A stretch of 16,278 nucleotides of DNA from Deltaproteobacteria bacterium UBA5754 (GTDB lineage: Bacteria > Desulfobacterota > Dissulfuribacteria > Dissulfuribacterales > UBA5754): contig DIFG01000065.1 of NCBI GenBank assembly GCA_002419025.1, forward strand, positions 20,207 to 36,484, read 5' to 3'. The translations under genes were made by a program, and so were the position numbers. Below are positions 1-7,086 of this stretch, piece by piece (positions within the stretch are counted from its first letter, which is position 1; each line of letters opens with the position of its first letter). Under the pieces are notes generated by a model. It saw nothing but the letters and a program-made list of their open reading frames with translations. It was not told the origin of the DNA and searched no databases.

Positions 1-197
1 CTGGGACTTTTTACGAGACCATCAGTTTTTAGCTATCAGTTATCAGCACGGCGGGGGCCGCAATCAAAACTGGGGATCCTGTTCTGCACCGGCAGGTCGA
101 AACGTCCACGTGGGCACTCATATCCCCGTTGAACGGATCGACATTATCTGCTGTGCTGGCGACAAATACTGCAAAAGACATGCCCGGCCCGGGATTC

Positions 198-1139
198 ATG
201 TCTCACGAAAAAATCACCGAAGAGAAGTACATGAGGCAGGTCTCAGGCTCCCTCGCATCCGCTTCCATGGCTATTCATGCGCACGAGACCGTGGATCTCC
301 TGCGGCAGAGACGCACAAAGGAGATACTCTCCCGCCTCGAGACCCTCCCCCCCCTTCCCGCAGCCGCCCAGGAGGTCTTGTCCATCGTCTCCGACGATCC
401 CAAGGACATCTCCCGGCTCGAGACGACCATTAGCCATGACCCGGCATTGACCGCCAAGCTCCTCAGGGTGGCCAACTGCGCTGCCTTCGCCCCACGAACC
501 CCCATAGACACGGTGGAGAGGGCCATCGTCTATCTGGGTTTCCAGGAGGTGAAACACATCGCCCTCGGCCTTTGCGTCTTCGAGACCCTGAATCCAGGAA
601 AAAAGATCGCCGGCATCAACGGTGACGCCTTCTACACCCATGCGATCGCCACGGCCTTTGTCGCGCGCATGCTTGCCGAGGAACTGGACTACGAGGAATG
701 CGAACCCTTCTTCACCTGCGGCCTCCTGCACGACCTCGGCCGTCTCGCCCTCGCCAAATGTTTCCGGTCCGAATGGAAGGAAATGACGAGGGCCGCACGG
801 GAAGAGGAGATCCCCTTGTTCGTCGCTGAAAACCGCTTGGCCTATCCGCATACACTCATCGGCATGTGGCTTGCACGGGCGTGGAAACTCCCGGAGATCA
901 TCGTTACGGCCATCGCAAGCCACCACCTCCCTGTGGGACACCCCAAGACAAACGAGACAGGTGCACTGATCCAGCTCGCCGACGCCATCTGCCACGGCCT
1001 CGGCATGGGGATCCTCGCCCAGCCTACCATCAGACGCACGCAACTTGTCGATTACATCGGACTCAGCCGAGGCTATATCAAGGATCTCGAAAAACAATTG
1101 GGAGAGATACAGGGGCTGGCCCGGGGGCTCATAAGCTGA
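198..1139 (+). CDS. HDOD-domain signalling protein
   Basis: HDOD proteins are signalling or regulatory proteins related to HD phosphohydrolases and often act in motility, chemotaxis and stress control. The product is about 313 residues. It opens with the family's usual segment ILSRLETLPPLPAAAQEVLS, followed by the DPALTAKLLRVANCAAF helix region and GLLHDLGRLALA, which keeps an HD pair, and later ASHHLPVG. I see no second output domain, so this is a stand-alone HDOD protein. The start is uncertain: the frame is open from a TTG at 129, and in-frame ATGs at 180, 198, 231 and 267 are possible. None has a strong ribosome binding site, and I chose 198. The stop codon lies inside a foldback repeat, so the last residues may have changed. 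It converges on the flagellar block; a motility role is inference. The family call is firm. Confidence 0.85.
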   Translation: MSHEKITEEKYMRQVSGSLASASMAIHAHETVDLLRQRRTKEILSRLETLPPLPAAAQEVLSIVSDDPKDISRLETTISHDPALTAKLLRVANCAAFAPRTPIDTVERAIVYLGFQEVKHIALGLCVFETLNPGKKIAGINGDAFYTHAIATAFVARMLAEELDYEECEPFFTCGLLHDLGRLALAKCFRSEWKEMTRAAREEEIPLFVAENRLAYPHTLIGMWLARAWKLPEIIVTAIASHHLPVGHPKTNETGALIQLADAICHGLGMGILAQPTIRRTQLVDYIGLSRGYIKDLEKQLGEIQGLARGLIS

Positions 1140-1266
1140 TCCCGCTGAAAAAAACCCGATTCTCGCGGCGTTGCTTCACTTTTCCAGTCACTGTGACGTA
1201 CGCTAAGTACGCCTCATTCCTGGAAAATTTCGCGCTTTGCATCTCGGGCTTTTTGAGCGGGATCAG
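1136..1266. repeat. MITE-like foldback element between convergent genes
   Basis: The ends are inverted repeats: CTGATCCCGCT at 1136-1146 is matched perfectly by the reverse complement at 1256-1266, and the match continues through an A-run and CCCGA with small indels. Nested inside are TTTTCCAG (1180-1187) with CTGGAAAA (1220-1227) and CGTAC (1197-1201) with GTACG (1207-1211), so most of the 131 bp can fold on itself. It contains no coding sequence. It supplies the TGA of the HDOD gene and sits between two convergent 3' ends, where it could act as a two-way terminator or RNA-processing site. That role is inference. Confidence 0.7.
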
Positions 1267-1354
1267 ATTTTGAGGTGTTGACAGCGCGATCATACGCTGA
1301 CAGTTACCCCTTGCTGCAGGCAGACCTCGCCGCGCCCGACGGAACTTGCACCCG

Positions 1355-1762
1355 TCACACCCGCTTGTCGAAAAGGACCCCGACCATCTCGTGGATCTTG
1401 GCAGCGAGATCGAGAAACTCTTCGGGAGGGATCTCCCGGATAAGCGTGTCTGTTTCCTTGTCGAATACCCTGACCATGGTCCGGCCCGTCTCCTTGTGGA
1501 GGGAAAAACTGATCCCCACGTTATGAAGGAGACTCAGGTCCTGTTCGATGGCATCGAGAAACTGGTCGGAAAAGGTCGCATCAGCTCGCGACTCTCCGGA
1601 CCTCGCCCCGGATGACTCATCCTTCCTTTCCCCCGCCCCGCGCATCTCCTTTTGCATGACGGCAGATTCACTCGGCTGGGGCTGGGGCCTCGGCCCCCGT
1701 GGGTCCTCCGGCAATATCCGGTTCGCTCGCGTGGTTTGTTGAATGGCCTCAATCGATGTCAT
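1355..1762 (-). CDS. flaG: FlaG family protein
   Basis: FlaG proteins are encoded next to fliD and fliS in many polar flagellates and influence filament length; their biochemical role is unclear. The product is 135 residues. The first 60 or so are low-complexity, rich in Pro, Arg, Ser and Glu. The C-terminal half carries the family core: a helix DQFLDAIEQDLSLLHNVGIS, then FSLHKETGRTMVRVFDKETD and LIREIPPEEFLDLAAKIHEM. A long variable N-terminus before this core is normal. The ATG is preceded by GGGAGGTAA, and the start overlaps the 3' end of the upstream fliT-like gene by 14 nt, which suggests translational coupling. It is the last gene of the minus-strand filament operon. Confidence 0.88.
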   Translation of the reverse strand: MTSIEAIQQTTRANRILPEDPRGPRPQPQPSESAVMQKEMRGAGERKDESSGARSGESRADATFSDQFLDAIEQDLSLLHNVGISFSLHKETGRTMVRVFDKETDTLIREIPPEEFLDLAAKIHEMVGVLFDKRV

Positions 1763-2072
1763 GACTTACCTCCCGCACAGACCCGTTTTTGAGCTGCGTG
1801 CAGTATGCCCGGACCCGCGCTGACTCGTTTCTGCCCTCTGCAAGGGCCATTCCTATCTCCTTCCTTTTCCGCTCCGCCTTTTCCCGGCACCTCTCCTCGC
1901 AGGCGATGATCTCCTGAAGGATGCCTGCCGCACCCGGGTCAGGATCCCTGATCTTCTCTACGAACGTCATGCGGGCCCTGGCAAGGGGCGGGATCTCATC
2001 GATCTCGCCCGCGTCAAGACATCTCTCTATCACCCTGTCCACCGCGTAAAGGGAAAGGTAGTGGTCAGACAT
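1749..2072 (-). CDS. FliT-like flagellar protein (putative chaperone)
   Basis: This is a small charged protein of 107 residues with no membrane segment, predicted mostly helical, with a coiled-coil-like stretch EIIACEERCREKAERKRKEI. Its sequence alone does not give me a firm family. FliT, the export chaperone for FliD, has this size and helical character and is usually encoded directly after fliS, as here. The gene starts 12 nt after the fliS stop, with AGGAG before the ATG, and its end overlaps flaG by 14 nt. The FliT role is therefore inferred from position, size and composition. It could instead be a lineage-specific flagellar accessory protein. Confidence 0.6.
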   Translation of the reverse strand: MSDHYLSLYAVDRVIERCLDAGEIDEIPPLARARMTFVEKIRDPDPGAAGILQEIIACEERCREKAERKRKEIGMALAEGRNESARVRAYCTQLKNGSVREVSHDID

Positions 2073-2084
2073 TCCATGTCTCCT

Positions 2085-2537
2085 TCACAGGGCGATCTGC
2101 ACGTGCCGGCCGGTTTCCGCCGAAGGCCCGTCTCCTGGAGGCATGCCCTTGTGTCCTCGCTCCTTCTCAGCGAGTTCTGCCCATGCATCCACAAGGGGGC
2201 CGAGGACCCGCCCTGCAAGCTCCAGGCGCGCGGGATCGTTTTCCACATTGGCGCGGGTGATCTGCCAGAGAAGATGCTCGTAGAGCCTGTCCAGGTTTTC
2301 TGCGATCTCCCCGCCCTCCTCCCGGTTGAGAGAACCCCTGAGTTCGCCCAGGATGGAGACGGCCTTTCCGATCTTCTCCCCCTTGCGGGCGGTCATGCCC
2401 TGCATCATGGCCTCCCCGGCCTCCTCCACGGATCTCGCAAGGGCCGTAAAGAGCCGCGAGACGATCTCCACCGGGGCGAGGGAAAGGACGTCCGTCCTTT
2501 GGTAGGCCGCGTATCCACTCATGCCGTATGCGTACAT
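2085..2537 (-). CDS. fliS: Flagellar export chaperone FliS
   Basis: FliS is the cytoplasmic chaperone that binds the C-terminal helix of flagellin and stops it polymerising before export. The 150-residue product begins in family style, with SGYAAYQRTDVLSLAPVEIV, then helices containing LFTALARSVEEAGEAM and IGKAVSILGELRGSLNREEG, and ENLDRLYEHLLWQITRAN with NDPARLELAGRVLGPLVDAW at the end of the bundle. The last 25 or so residues (MPPGDGPSAETGRHV) are a disordered tail slightly longer than usual. An AAGGA ribosome binding site precedes the ATG. The gene starts 15 nt after fliD and 12 nt before the fliT-like gene, so it sits in the filament-assembly operon. Its partner flagellin is encoded just upstream. 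Confidence 0.95.
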   Translation of the reverse strand: MYAYGMSGYAAYQRTDVLSLAPVEIVSRLFTALARSVEEAGEAMMQGMTARKGEKIGKAVSILGELRGSLNREEGGEIAENLDRLYEHLLWQITRANVENDPARLELAGRVLGPLVDAWAELAEKERGHKGMPPGDGPSAETGRHVQIAL

Positions 2538-2552
2538 ATCCGTTCCTTCCGT

Positions 2553-3968
2553 CTATTTGTTCGCGATCTGCGCGTTCAGGTTGGTGATGGAGGCGAGCTG
2601 CTGGCTGAGCTGGCCTGACGTGGACTGGTAGGATGAAAGGAGCATCTCAAGGGCCTCGAACTGGCGCCTGAGGTTCTCCTCGCGCTTTAGAAGCCTGGAC
2701 TCTACGGCCGCCGCCTGGTCCTGGATCCTTTCGACCGAGGCGTTCAAACCCTTTTCCCGGGCAGCGAGCACCCCGTCCGTCTCGGAGAGATAACCGTCGA
2801 GGAAACCCTCGACCCGGACCGCGATCCCTTCATTGCCTTCTTCGTCATTTCCGAAGTAGCGGGAGACGTCCTCCGGGGCCTCTTCGAGCGCCTGGGTGAG
2901 CCTGGATGAATCGAGAGAGAGCTTTCCGTACCGGTCCACCTCGATCCCGAGCCTGTCGAGACCGTTCACCGCATCCGCTACACCTTCGACCTCCCCCTGC
3001 ATGACGGAAAGGAGCCGCGCCCCCATGCCCCGCGCTATGCCGTCTCCCTGAAGGGCCCCGGCCGTCTTCGTATCCGCATCGTATCCCGTGAGCTTTCCGA
3101 GGGAGTCCACCAGCTTGTTGTATCCGTCCACAAAGGCCTGGACCTTCCTGACCGCCGCGTCCGTGTCCCTGGAGACCGTGACCGTAAAGGTCGAGGCCGG
3201 ATCCGCCTCCTTGAGGGTCATGCCGACACCCTGTATGAGGTCGTCAAAGGCGTTCTCCGCCCGCTCCACCGCGATCCCGTTCACGGTGAGGGCCGCGTTC
3301 CCAGCCGCCTGGGTGATCGTCAGGCTGTGAGCGGCCGGATCCGTGTAGAGGGCCGAGAGCCCTGAGGCGTCGTCGTTGTTTCCGTCATCGTCCGCAACCG
3401 TAAAGGAGATGGTGTTTGCGGCCCCGGTCTTTTGAGAAGCGAGCGTGAGATAGAAATTTCCGTTTCCGTCGTTGACCACTGCGGCCGTGACGCCTGCGTC
3501 CGCCCCGTTTACGGCCTCGGCAATACCCGAGAGGGTCGCGTGTCCCGCATCTATCGCAATATCCACTGAAGGGCCGCCTCCCACCTGGATGGTGATGGTC
3601 CCGGTCCCGACATGCGCGTCAGCACTGGAAAAGGCCGCACCCCTCTTCTGTTCCGCCTGGGCGAGGGCGTCCACCCGGACCTGCCACGTCCCGGCCTGGG
3701 CCTCGTTCGTGGCCGAGACCGCAAGCACGTCCGTATTCCCAGAGACGGCCTTCATGGCCCCGAATGCCTCTGTGTCGGAAAGGGCCGAGGCCGTGGCCCT
3801 GAACTCTGAAAGGGCGGCCTTGAGCGTCCCCACCGCGCTTATCTCCGCCTGGAACGCTGCCTCCCGGCTCTGGAGAAGGGTGATGGGCCTCCTTTCCAGC
3901 TCCATGATTTTTCCGATGATGGACTCGGTGTCGAGCCCGGACATCAAACCTGATACTCCGATTCCCAT
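2553..3968 (-). CDS. fliD: Flagellar filament cap protein FliD (HAP2)
   Basis: FliD forms the cap at the tip of the growing filament and directs flagellin insertion. The product is 471 residues, a normal length. The N-terminal segment GVSGLMSGLDTESIIGKIME is the classic FliD start, followed by a long helix (about residues 25-70). A hook-IN-type motif, TWQVRVDALAQAEQKRG, lies near residue 100. A variable Ala/Gly/Asp-rich middle follows. The C-terminal region (residues 250-471) contains KVQAFVDGYNKLVDSLG and ends in coiled-coil-forming helices, with LLSSYQSTSGQLSQQLASI near the terminus. The ATG is preceded by GAGGTGA. A short stem (CACTC/GAGTG) lies just before that site and might modulate initiation. 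The 70-nt gap from fliC contains GC-rich hairpin sequence but no U-tract, so readthrough from fliC is possible. Confidence 0.95.
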   Translation of the reverse strand: MGIGVSGLMSGLDTESIIGKIMELERRPITLLQSREAAFQAEISAVGTLKAALSEFRATASALSDTEAFGAMKAVSGNTDVLAVSATNEAQAGTWQVRVDALAQAEQKRGAAFSSADAHVGTGTITIQVGGGPSVDIAIDAGHATLSGIAEAVNGADAGVTAAVVNDGNGNFYLTLASQKTGAANTISFTVADDDGNNDDASGLSALYTDPAAHSLTITQAAGNAALTVNGIAVERAENAFDDLIQGVGMTLKEADPASTFTVTVSRDTDAAVRKVQAFVDGYNKLVDSLGKLTGYDADTKTAGALQGDGIARGMGARLLSVMQGEVEGVADAVNGLDRLGIEVDRYGKLSLDSSRLTQALEEAPEDVSRYFGNDEEGNEGIAVRVEGFLDGYLSETDGVLAAREKGLNASVERIQDQAAAVESRLLKREENLRRQFEALEMLLSSYQSTSGQLSQQLASITNLNAQIANK

Positions 3969-4038
3969 GACGTCACCTCACTCCTGGCGTGAGTGGCCCG
4001 GAGGGCCTGGATGCCCCCCGGGGTTCGAGTTTCAGGCC

Positions 4039-5550
4039 TTAGCCCTGGAGGAGGGTGAGGGCGGCCTGCGGAACCGTGTTCGCCTGCGCGAGCATGGCAA
4101 GCCCCGCCTGCTGGAGGATCTGGGACCTGGTGAGGTTCGCGGTCTCCTCCGCGAAGTCAGCGTCGAGGATCCGGGATTTCGCCGCGGAGATGTTCTCGCT
4201 GACGCTCATGAGGTTCGCAATGGTGGATTCGAAGCGGTTCTGTACCGCGCCGAGGTCGGCCCTTAGATCATCGATAAACGAAAGGGCGCTGTCGATCACA
4301 TCGATTGCGTTGTTCGCCCCGGTCTGGGTGCTGACATCGACTTCCGCCACTTCGGAAAGGCTTGATCCATGGGCGTCAGTATCGTCAAAGATACCGCTCG
4401 TGCCAGCGGCGGCCGTTACTGTGTATGTCTTGGCGGAATCAAAAATGACTGAACCGCCCACGGTTCCCGAACCAGTAGCTGAAATCGTCTGGCCTGTACC
4501 GACCTCGGAACTTGTGCTAAAGAAATTAGCTCCCGAGGCATGGGAGCCGGATTCTTTTACGCCGGTCAGGTCAAAACTGGCAGCCCCGGTTGCGGAAGTA
4601 ACCGTAATATCATAGCCTTCGGAGTTCTCGAGCAGGATGGCGGATTTGTCGTCACTCAAGACGGCGGAAATACCGGTCTTCCCGGAGACATCATTGATCG
4701 CCTTGGCAAGTTCGGTCAGATCGGATCCCGAAGCGATATAGGCGCTGACAGTAACGCCGTCAGTTTCGTTCTGCCCGTAAAGGGTGAAGGAGATGCTGCT
4801 TGCATCGGCAATAGTGTCGATTTTGGCGTATGTCACGGCGCTTGCATTGACACCTGTTGAATCGGCCTTGGTGTTTACAGCCGCCGCAATGGTGCGGGCC
4901 GTATCATCCGCACCTATCTCAATGGTATCGCTCCCCAAGGAGCCGGAAATGGTCAGATCGGAGCCATCGATGTTATTAGTCGTGCCAGACGTCGCCTCGG
5001 TGATCGCAGTCGCGACATTCTCATTGACAAGCCGATGCGTTCCTATAGCGGTGGCGCGTGCGTCTCCGATGGCGACGTTGATCGTCTGGTTGGACTCGGC
5101 TCCCACGTGGAACTTGGCGTTCCCGAAATTCCCGTCAAGGAGGACCTTGCCATTAAAGGCCGTGGTGTTGGCGATCCTGTTTAGTTCACTCTGGAGCTGG
5201 GCGACTTCCTTCTGGATGCTCGTACGGTCGGAAGCGGTGTTCGTGTCGTTCGCGGACTGGACCGCAAGCTCGCGGATGCGCTGAAGGAGGTTCGTGGATT
5301 CCTGTAAGGCGCCTTCCGCCGTCTGAGCAAGGGAGATGCCGTCGTTGGCGTTCCGGACGGCCTGGTTAAGGCCCCTGACCTGGGCGCCCATACGGTCGGA
5401 GATGGCGAGCCCAGCTGCGTCGTCCTTTGCGCTGTTGATCCGAAGGCCGGAAGAGAGCCTCTGGAGGGAGCGGTTCAGGAGCTTATCGGTGCCGGAAAGG
5501 TTGCGCTGTGCGTTGAGGGATGCGACGTTGGTGTTGACGGTAATGGCCAT
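4039..5550 (-). CDS. fliC: Flagellin
   Basis: This is the major filament subunit, exported by the flagellar type III system. The start is set at the ATG giving MAITVNTNVASLNAQRNLSG, because GGAGGA lies 7 nt upstream; a longer frame to 5595 lacks such a site. The product is 503 residues. The conserved N-terminal D0/D1 part covers about residues 1-165 (LQRLSSGLRINSAKDDAAGL, SLAQTAEGALQESTNLLQRI). The middle is variable, rich in Ser, Thr, Gly and Ala, and includes flagellin-IN-like segments (FTLYGQNETDGVTVSAYI). The C-terminal D1/D0 part runs from about residue 410 and ends TVPQAALTLLQG. The Ser/Thr-rich surface domain and the neighbouring glycan genes fit a glycosylated flagellin, but that is inference. 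Transcription is likely from the sigma-28 promoter upstream. Confidence 0.96.
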   Translation of the reverse strand: MAITVNTNVASLNAQRNLSGTDKLLNRSLQRLSSGLRINSAKDDAAGLAISDRMGAQVRGLNQAVRNANDGISLAQTAEGALQESTNLLQRIRELAVQSANDTNTASDRTSIQKEVAQLQSELNRIANTTAFNGKVLLDGNFGNAKFHVGAESNQTINVAIGDARATAIGTHRLVNENVATAITEATSGTTNNIDGSDLTISGSLGSDTIEIGADDTARTIAAAVNTKADSTGVNASAVTYAKIDTIADASSISFTLYGQNETDGVTVSAYIASGSDLTELAKAINDVSGKTGISAVLSDDKSAILLENSEGYDITVTSATGAASFDLTGVKESGSHASGANFFSTSSEVGTGQTISATGSGTVGGSVIFDSAKTYTVTAAAGTSGIFDDTDAHGSSLSEVAEVDVSTQTGANNAIDVIDSALSFIDDLRADLGAVQNRFESTIANLMSVSENISAAKSRILDADFAEETANLTRSQILQQAGLAMLAQANTVPQAALTLLQG

Positions 5551-5584
5551 GGTTGATTCCTCCGTGAATCGTTTTTTTTGATTG

Positions 5585-5602
5585 AGGGGCCTCACTGCCC
5601 CT
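5585..5602. other. Hairpin in the flagellin 5' leader
   Basis: The stem AGGGGC (5585-5590) pairs with GCCCCT (5597-5602) around a 6-nt loop, followed on the plus strand by seven Ts. On the plus strand this has the form of an intrinsic terminator, which would stop transcription coming from the mobile region toward fliC's antisense. On the minus strand it is flanked by A-runs and would be a leader hairpin about 35 nt before the flagellin ATG, possibly affecting mRNA stability. The stem is short, so either role is uncertain. Confidence 0.45.
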
Positions 5603-5679
5603 TTTTTTGAACAGGTCCGCTCGTGGGCCTTTTCATATCCTCCTTTCCGGCCCGGGATTCTCGTCCCTATTTGTCCTAT

Positions 5680-5706
5680 TTATCGGCACGGAGGACAAAG
5701 ACTTAA
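5680..5706 (-). promoter_or_regulatory. Sigma-28 (FliA) promoter of fliC
   Basis: Read on the minus strand, the -35-like TTAAGT (5701-5706) is followed by a perfect GCCGATAA -10 element (5680-5687), with 15 nt between TTAA and GCCGATAA. The FliA consensus is TAAA-N15-GCCGATAA. The predicted leader to the flagellin ATG at 5550 is about 120 nt. This class-3 promoter type is expected for flagellin. Confidence 0.85.
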
Positions 5707-5745
5707 ATTTTTTTCCGGCTGATACCTGAAAAACCCGATTCTTCG

Positions 5746-5777
5746 GATCGTTCCCACGCTCCAGCGTGGGAACGATC
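5746..5777. repeat. REP-type perfect palindrome, left copy
   Basis: A 15-bp perfect stem, GATCGTTCCCACGCT (5746-5760), pairs with its reverse complement (5763-5777) around a 2-nt spacer. The core TTCCCACGCTNNAGCGTGGGAA also occurs at 7531-7554. This copy truncates the C-terminus of the split RAYT and supplies its stop codon. Palindromes of this form are typical substrates of RAYT transposases. Confidence 0.8.
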
Positions 5778-5916
5778 AGTTTTGGTGGATGTAGTCCAGC
5801 TTTTCCCGCGTCACCGCCTCACTGATTATCATTTCAGCGTGTGGGCCTTCCTGCCAGAACGGGTATTCACGGTCACGCTTATGGGCGCATTTGGCAAAAT
5901 GCAGCCGAGCCAGGGA
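5776..5916 (-). pseudogene. RAYT transposase, C-terminal fragment of split gene
   Basis: This fragment encodes the C-terminal third of a REP-associated tyrosine transposase (Y1_Tnp/HUH family), which nicks and joins palindromic REP DNA as a single strand. The fragment reads LHFAKCAHKRDREYPFWQEG, then HAEMIISEAVTREKLDYIHQN. In this family the Tyr of KLDYIHxNP is the catalytic residue, and PFWQEG..H is a conserved block before it. The reading frame stops in the flanking palindrome, right after IHQN, so the usual PVKRG...WRYSSARNY tail is missing. On the other side it is cut at a 28-bp REP at 5917. The matching N-terminus lies on the same strand at 7366-7485. It is not functional as it stands. 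Confidence 0.75.
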
Positions 5917-5944
5917 GGGTGGATAAGCGAAGCGCATCCACCGC
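5917..5944 (+). repeat. 28-bp REP, left copy flanking the second RAYT
   Basis: An imperfect palindrome built from GGTGGATAAGCG and AGCGCATCCACC. Its reverse complement is found at 6392-6419 with 27 of 28 bases identical. The two copies bracket the intact-looking RAYT gene in inverted orientation, which is the usual arrangement of a RAYT and its cognate REPs. Confidence 0.85.
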
Positions 5945-5962
5945 AAGCCCGAACGTCCGATC

Positions 5963-6376
5963 ATGACCGAGTGCCGTCGGAAGATCATGGCCGAGCGTCC
6001 CTTTCATATCGACGCCATCGTGGTGCTGCCGGACCATCTGCACTGCATCTGGCGCCTCCCGTCGGGCGATGCGGATTTTTCCGGGCGCTGGCGGGAAATC
6101 AAAAAAGCCGTCTCGCGGGAAGTAGAGCGGCGTACCAACCACCACAACGGGCGACCGGTGTGGCAACGAAGGTTTTGGGAACATTTGATCCGAGACGAAG
6201 AAGACTGGCGGCGACACGTGGAATACATTCACTACAATCCAGTGAAACATGGGTTGGCTCGCCGTCCCGCTGATTGGCCATGGTCCAGCTTTGCACGCGC
6301 CGTGGCGCGAGGATGGCACGAAGTGGGCTGGGGAGCGTCCGAGCCCGAGGCCATAGTCGGCATGGAGTATGAGTGA
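5963..6376 (+). CDS. REP-associated tyrosine transposase (RAYT), N-terminally short
   Basis: This is a Y1/HUH single-strand transposase of the REP-associated class. The 137-residue product shows the HUH motif in VVLPDHLHCIWRLP (about residues 21-34), then GDADFSGRWREIKKAVS, VWQRRFWEHLIRDEEDWRRH, and the catalytic-Tyr block VEYIHYNPVKHGLARRPADW, followed by PWSSFARAV. Full-length relatives begin with about 30-40 more residues that form the first beta strand (a YFFTV-like segment). Here the ATG lies only 18 nt after the left REP and that part is absent, so the enzyme is probably truncated. No clear ribosome binding site is seen. The gene is bracketed by 28-bp inverted REPs. The family call is firm; activity is doubtful. 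Confidence 0.85.
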   Translation: MTECRRKIMAERPFHIDAIVVLPDHLHCIWRLPSGDADFSGRWREIKKAVSREVERRTNHHNGRPVWQRRFWEHLIRDEEDWRRHVEYIHYNPVKHGLARRPADWPWSSFARAVARGWHEVGWGASEPEAIVGMEYE

Positions 6377-6391
6377 AGGCGAAATTCGTTT

Positions 6392-6419
6392 GCGGTGGAT
6401 GCGCTGCGCTTATCCACCC
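6392..6419 (-). repeat. 28-bp REP, right copy flanking the second RAYT
   Basis: This is the inverted partner of the repeat at 5917-5944, differing at one base. It lies 15 nt after the RAYT stop codon. The pair therefore encloses the transposase gene tightly, within about 500 bp in total. Confidence 0.85.
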
Positions 6420-6506
6420 GCATGCTGCCGACAGGCAGGCGGTTTTTGCAGTGCGATCATGGGATTTGCACCCTCAAAAAACAGGGCATAAATTCCAGAC
6501 GCGCAG

Positions 6507-6525
6507 CGGCTGAAACCGGCAGCCG
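6507..6525. other. Small hairpin in the gap downstream of the toxin gene
   Basis: CGGCTG (6507-6512) pairs with CAGCCG (6520-6525) around a 7-nt loop, 15 nt beyond the toxin stop on the minus strand. There is no clear U-tract, so it is a weak candidate for a terminator. The rest of the gap between the REP and the toxin gene shows nothing I recognise. Confidence 0.25.
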
Positions 6526-6540
6526 AAGACCATCCGCATC

Positions 6541-6894
6541 CTATAGCTTGCCAATGATCTTCTGCAGAATTTCCTGGAGTGTGTGGCGATCCTTCATCGA
6601 CAAACTGCCCAGCTTTTTCAAGACAAGAGTTTTTTCTATTGTGGTAAGGATCGGCTTGATCAGAGAAGGCTTGAGCAATCCGGCCTCCTGCCAGTCTTCC
6701 ACCACGGCCTCGCCTGCCTTGCCGAGCTGGTGCATTTGGCTGGCGACGGCCATGAGGATGATGTCCGGTCTGTCATTGTTGTACGCATCGGAACTGATGA
6801 CAACCGCCGGCCGTTTTTTGCTGGTAGTCTGGTCCGTAAAAGGAAACGGGACAAGGATGATATCGCCGAAATTATAGGTTGTCGTATTCGGCAT
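6541..6894 (-). CDS. MazF/PemK-type mRNA interferase toxin
   Basis: This is a putative endoribonuclease toxin of a type II toxin-antitoxin module. The 117-residue product carries the family's N-terminal signature FGDIILVPFPFTDQTTSKKR directly followed by PAVVISS, then DIILMAVASQ and LLKPSLIKPILTTIEKTLVL, matching the beta-barrel core of PemK-like proteins. The C-terminus KKLGSLSMKDRHTLQEILQK is also typical. The frame is open to 7014, but the start is placed at the ATG giving MPNTTTYNFGD because the conserved fold begins there. This start overlaps the antitoxin gene by 23 nt, implying coupled translation. It looks intact, and sits inside the transposase wreckage. Confidence 0.85.
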   Translation of the reverse strand: MPNTTTYNFGDIILVPFPFTDQTTSKKRPAVVISSDAYNNDRPDIILMAVASQMHQLGKAGEAVVEDWQEAGLLKPSLIKPILTTIEKTLVLKKLGSLSMKDRHTLQEILQKIIGKL

Positions 6895-7075
6895 CGTCCG
6901 GGTTGTCCCATACTTTTTGGAAAAATTTTTCGGAAAGCTTGGCGGCCGCTGCACGCAAAAGGGTGTCATCGTCGCGGTGCCGCAAAAATTCGATAAAATC
7001 ATCGACAACAGCAATTTTTTCCGGCGGCAGCGTCCGTATTTTATTCACTAATTCTTGCTCTCTATGGAGTTCCAT
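6872..7075 (-). CDS. Antitoxin of the MazF-type pair
   Basis: This small acidic protein of 67 residues is encoded just before the toxin and would neutralise it. Its N-terminal half, with KIRTLPPEKIAVVDDFIEFL, resembles the short helical antitoxin group in which a 'LPxEKxxEVxDFIEFL' motif is typical (DUF2281-like). The second half (DTLLRAAAAKLSEKFFQKVW, then an Asp-rich tail) is probably the toxin-binding part. A good GAGGAGGGAG site lies before the ATG. The stop is inside the toxin gene. The antitoxin role is inferred from position and overlap; I cannot name a DNA-binding fold with certainty. Confidence 0.75.
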   Translation of the reverse strand: MELHREQELVNKIRTLPPEKIAVVDDFIEFLRHRDDDTLLRAAAAKLSEKFFQKVWDNPDDAEYDNL

Positions 7076-7086
7076 CTTCTCCCTCC

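Noticed and set aside
1..60. Short TATCAGT/TATCAG direct repeat and ACTTTTTACGAG motif at the left edge, as a possible mobile-element end
   Set aside because: Only the edge is visible and no partner repeat is present in the window.
243..1097. Long minus-strand frame of 284 codons opposite the HDOD gene
   Set aside because: It mirrors the HDOD gene, has no family-like sequence, and the plus-strand frame carries clear HDOD motifs.
1278..1310. TTGACA in the gap after the foldback element as a plus-strand promoter
   Set aside because: No acceptable -10 at the right spacing, and no plus-strand gene follows.
3472..4266. Plus-strand frame of 264 codons across fliD and fliC
   Set aside because: It spans two well-supported minus-strand genes and the gap between them, and the translation is low-complexity Ala/Ser/Pro typical of an antisense frame.
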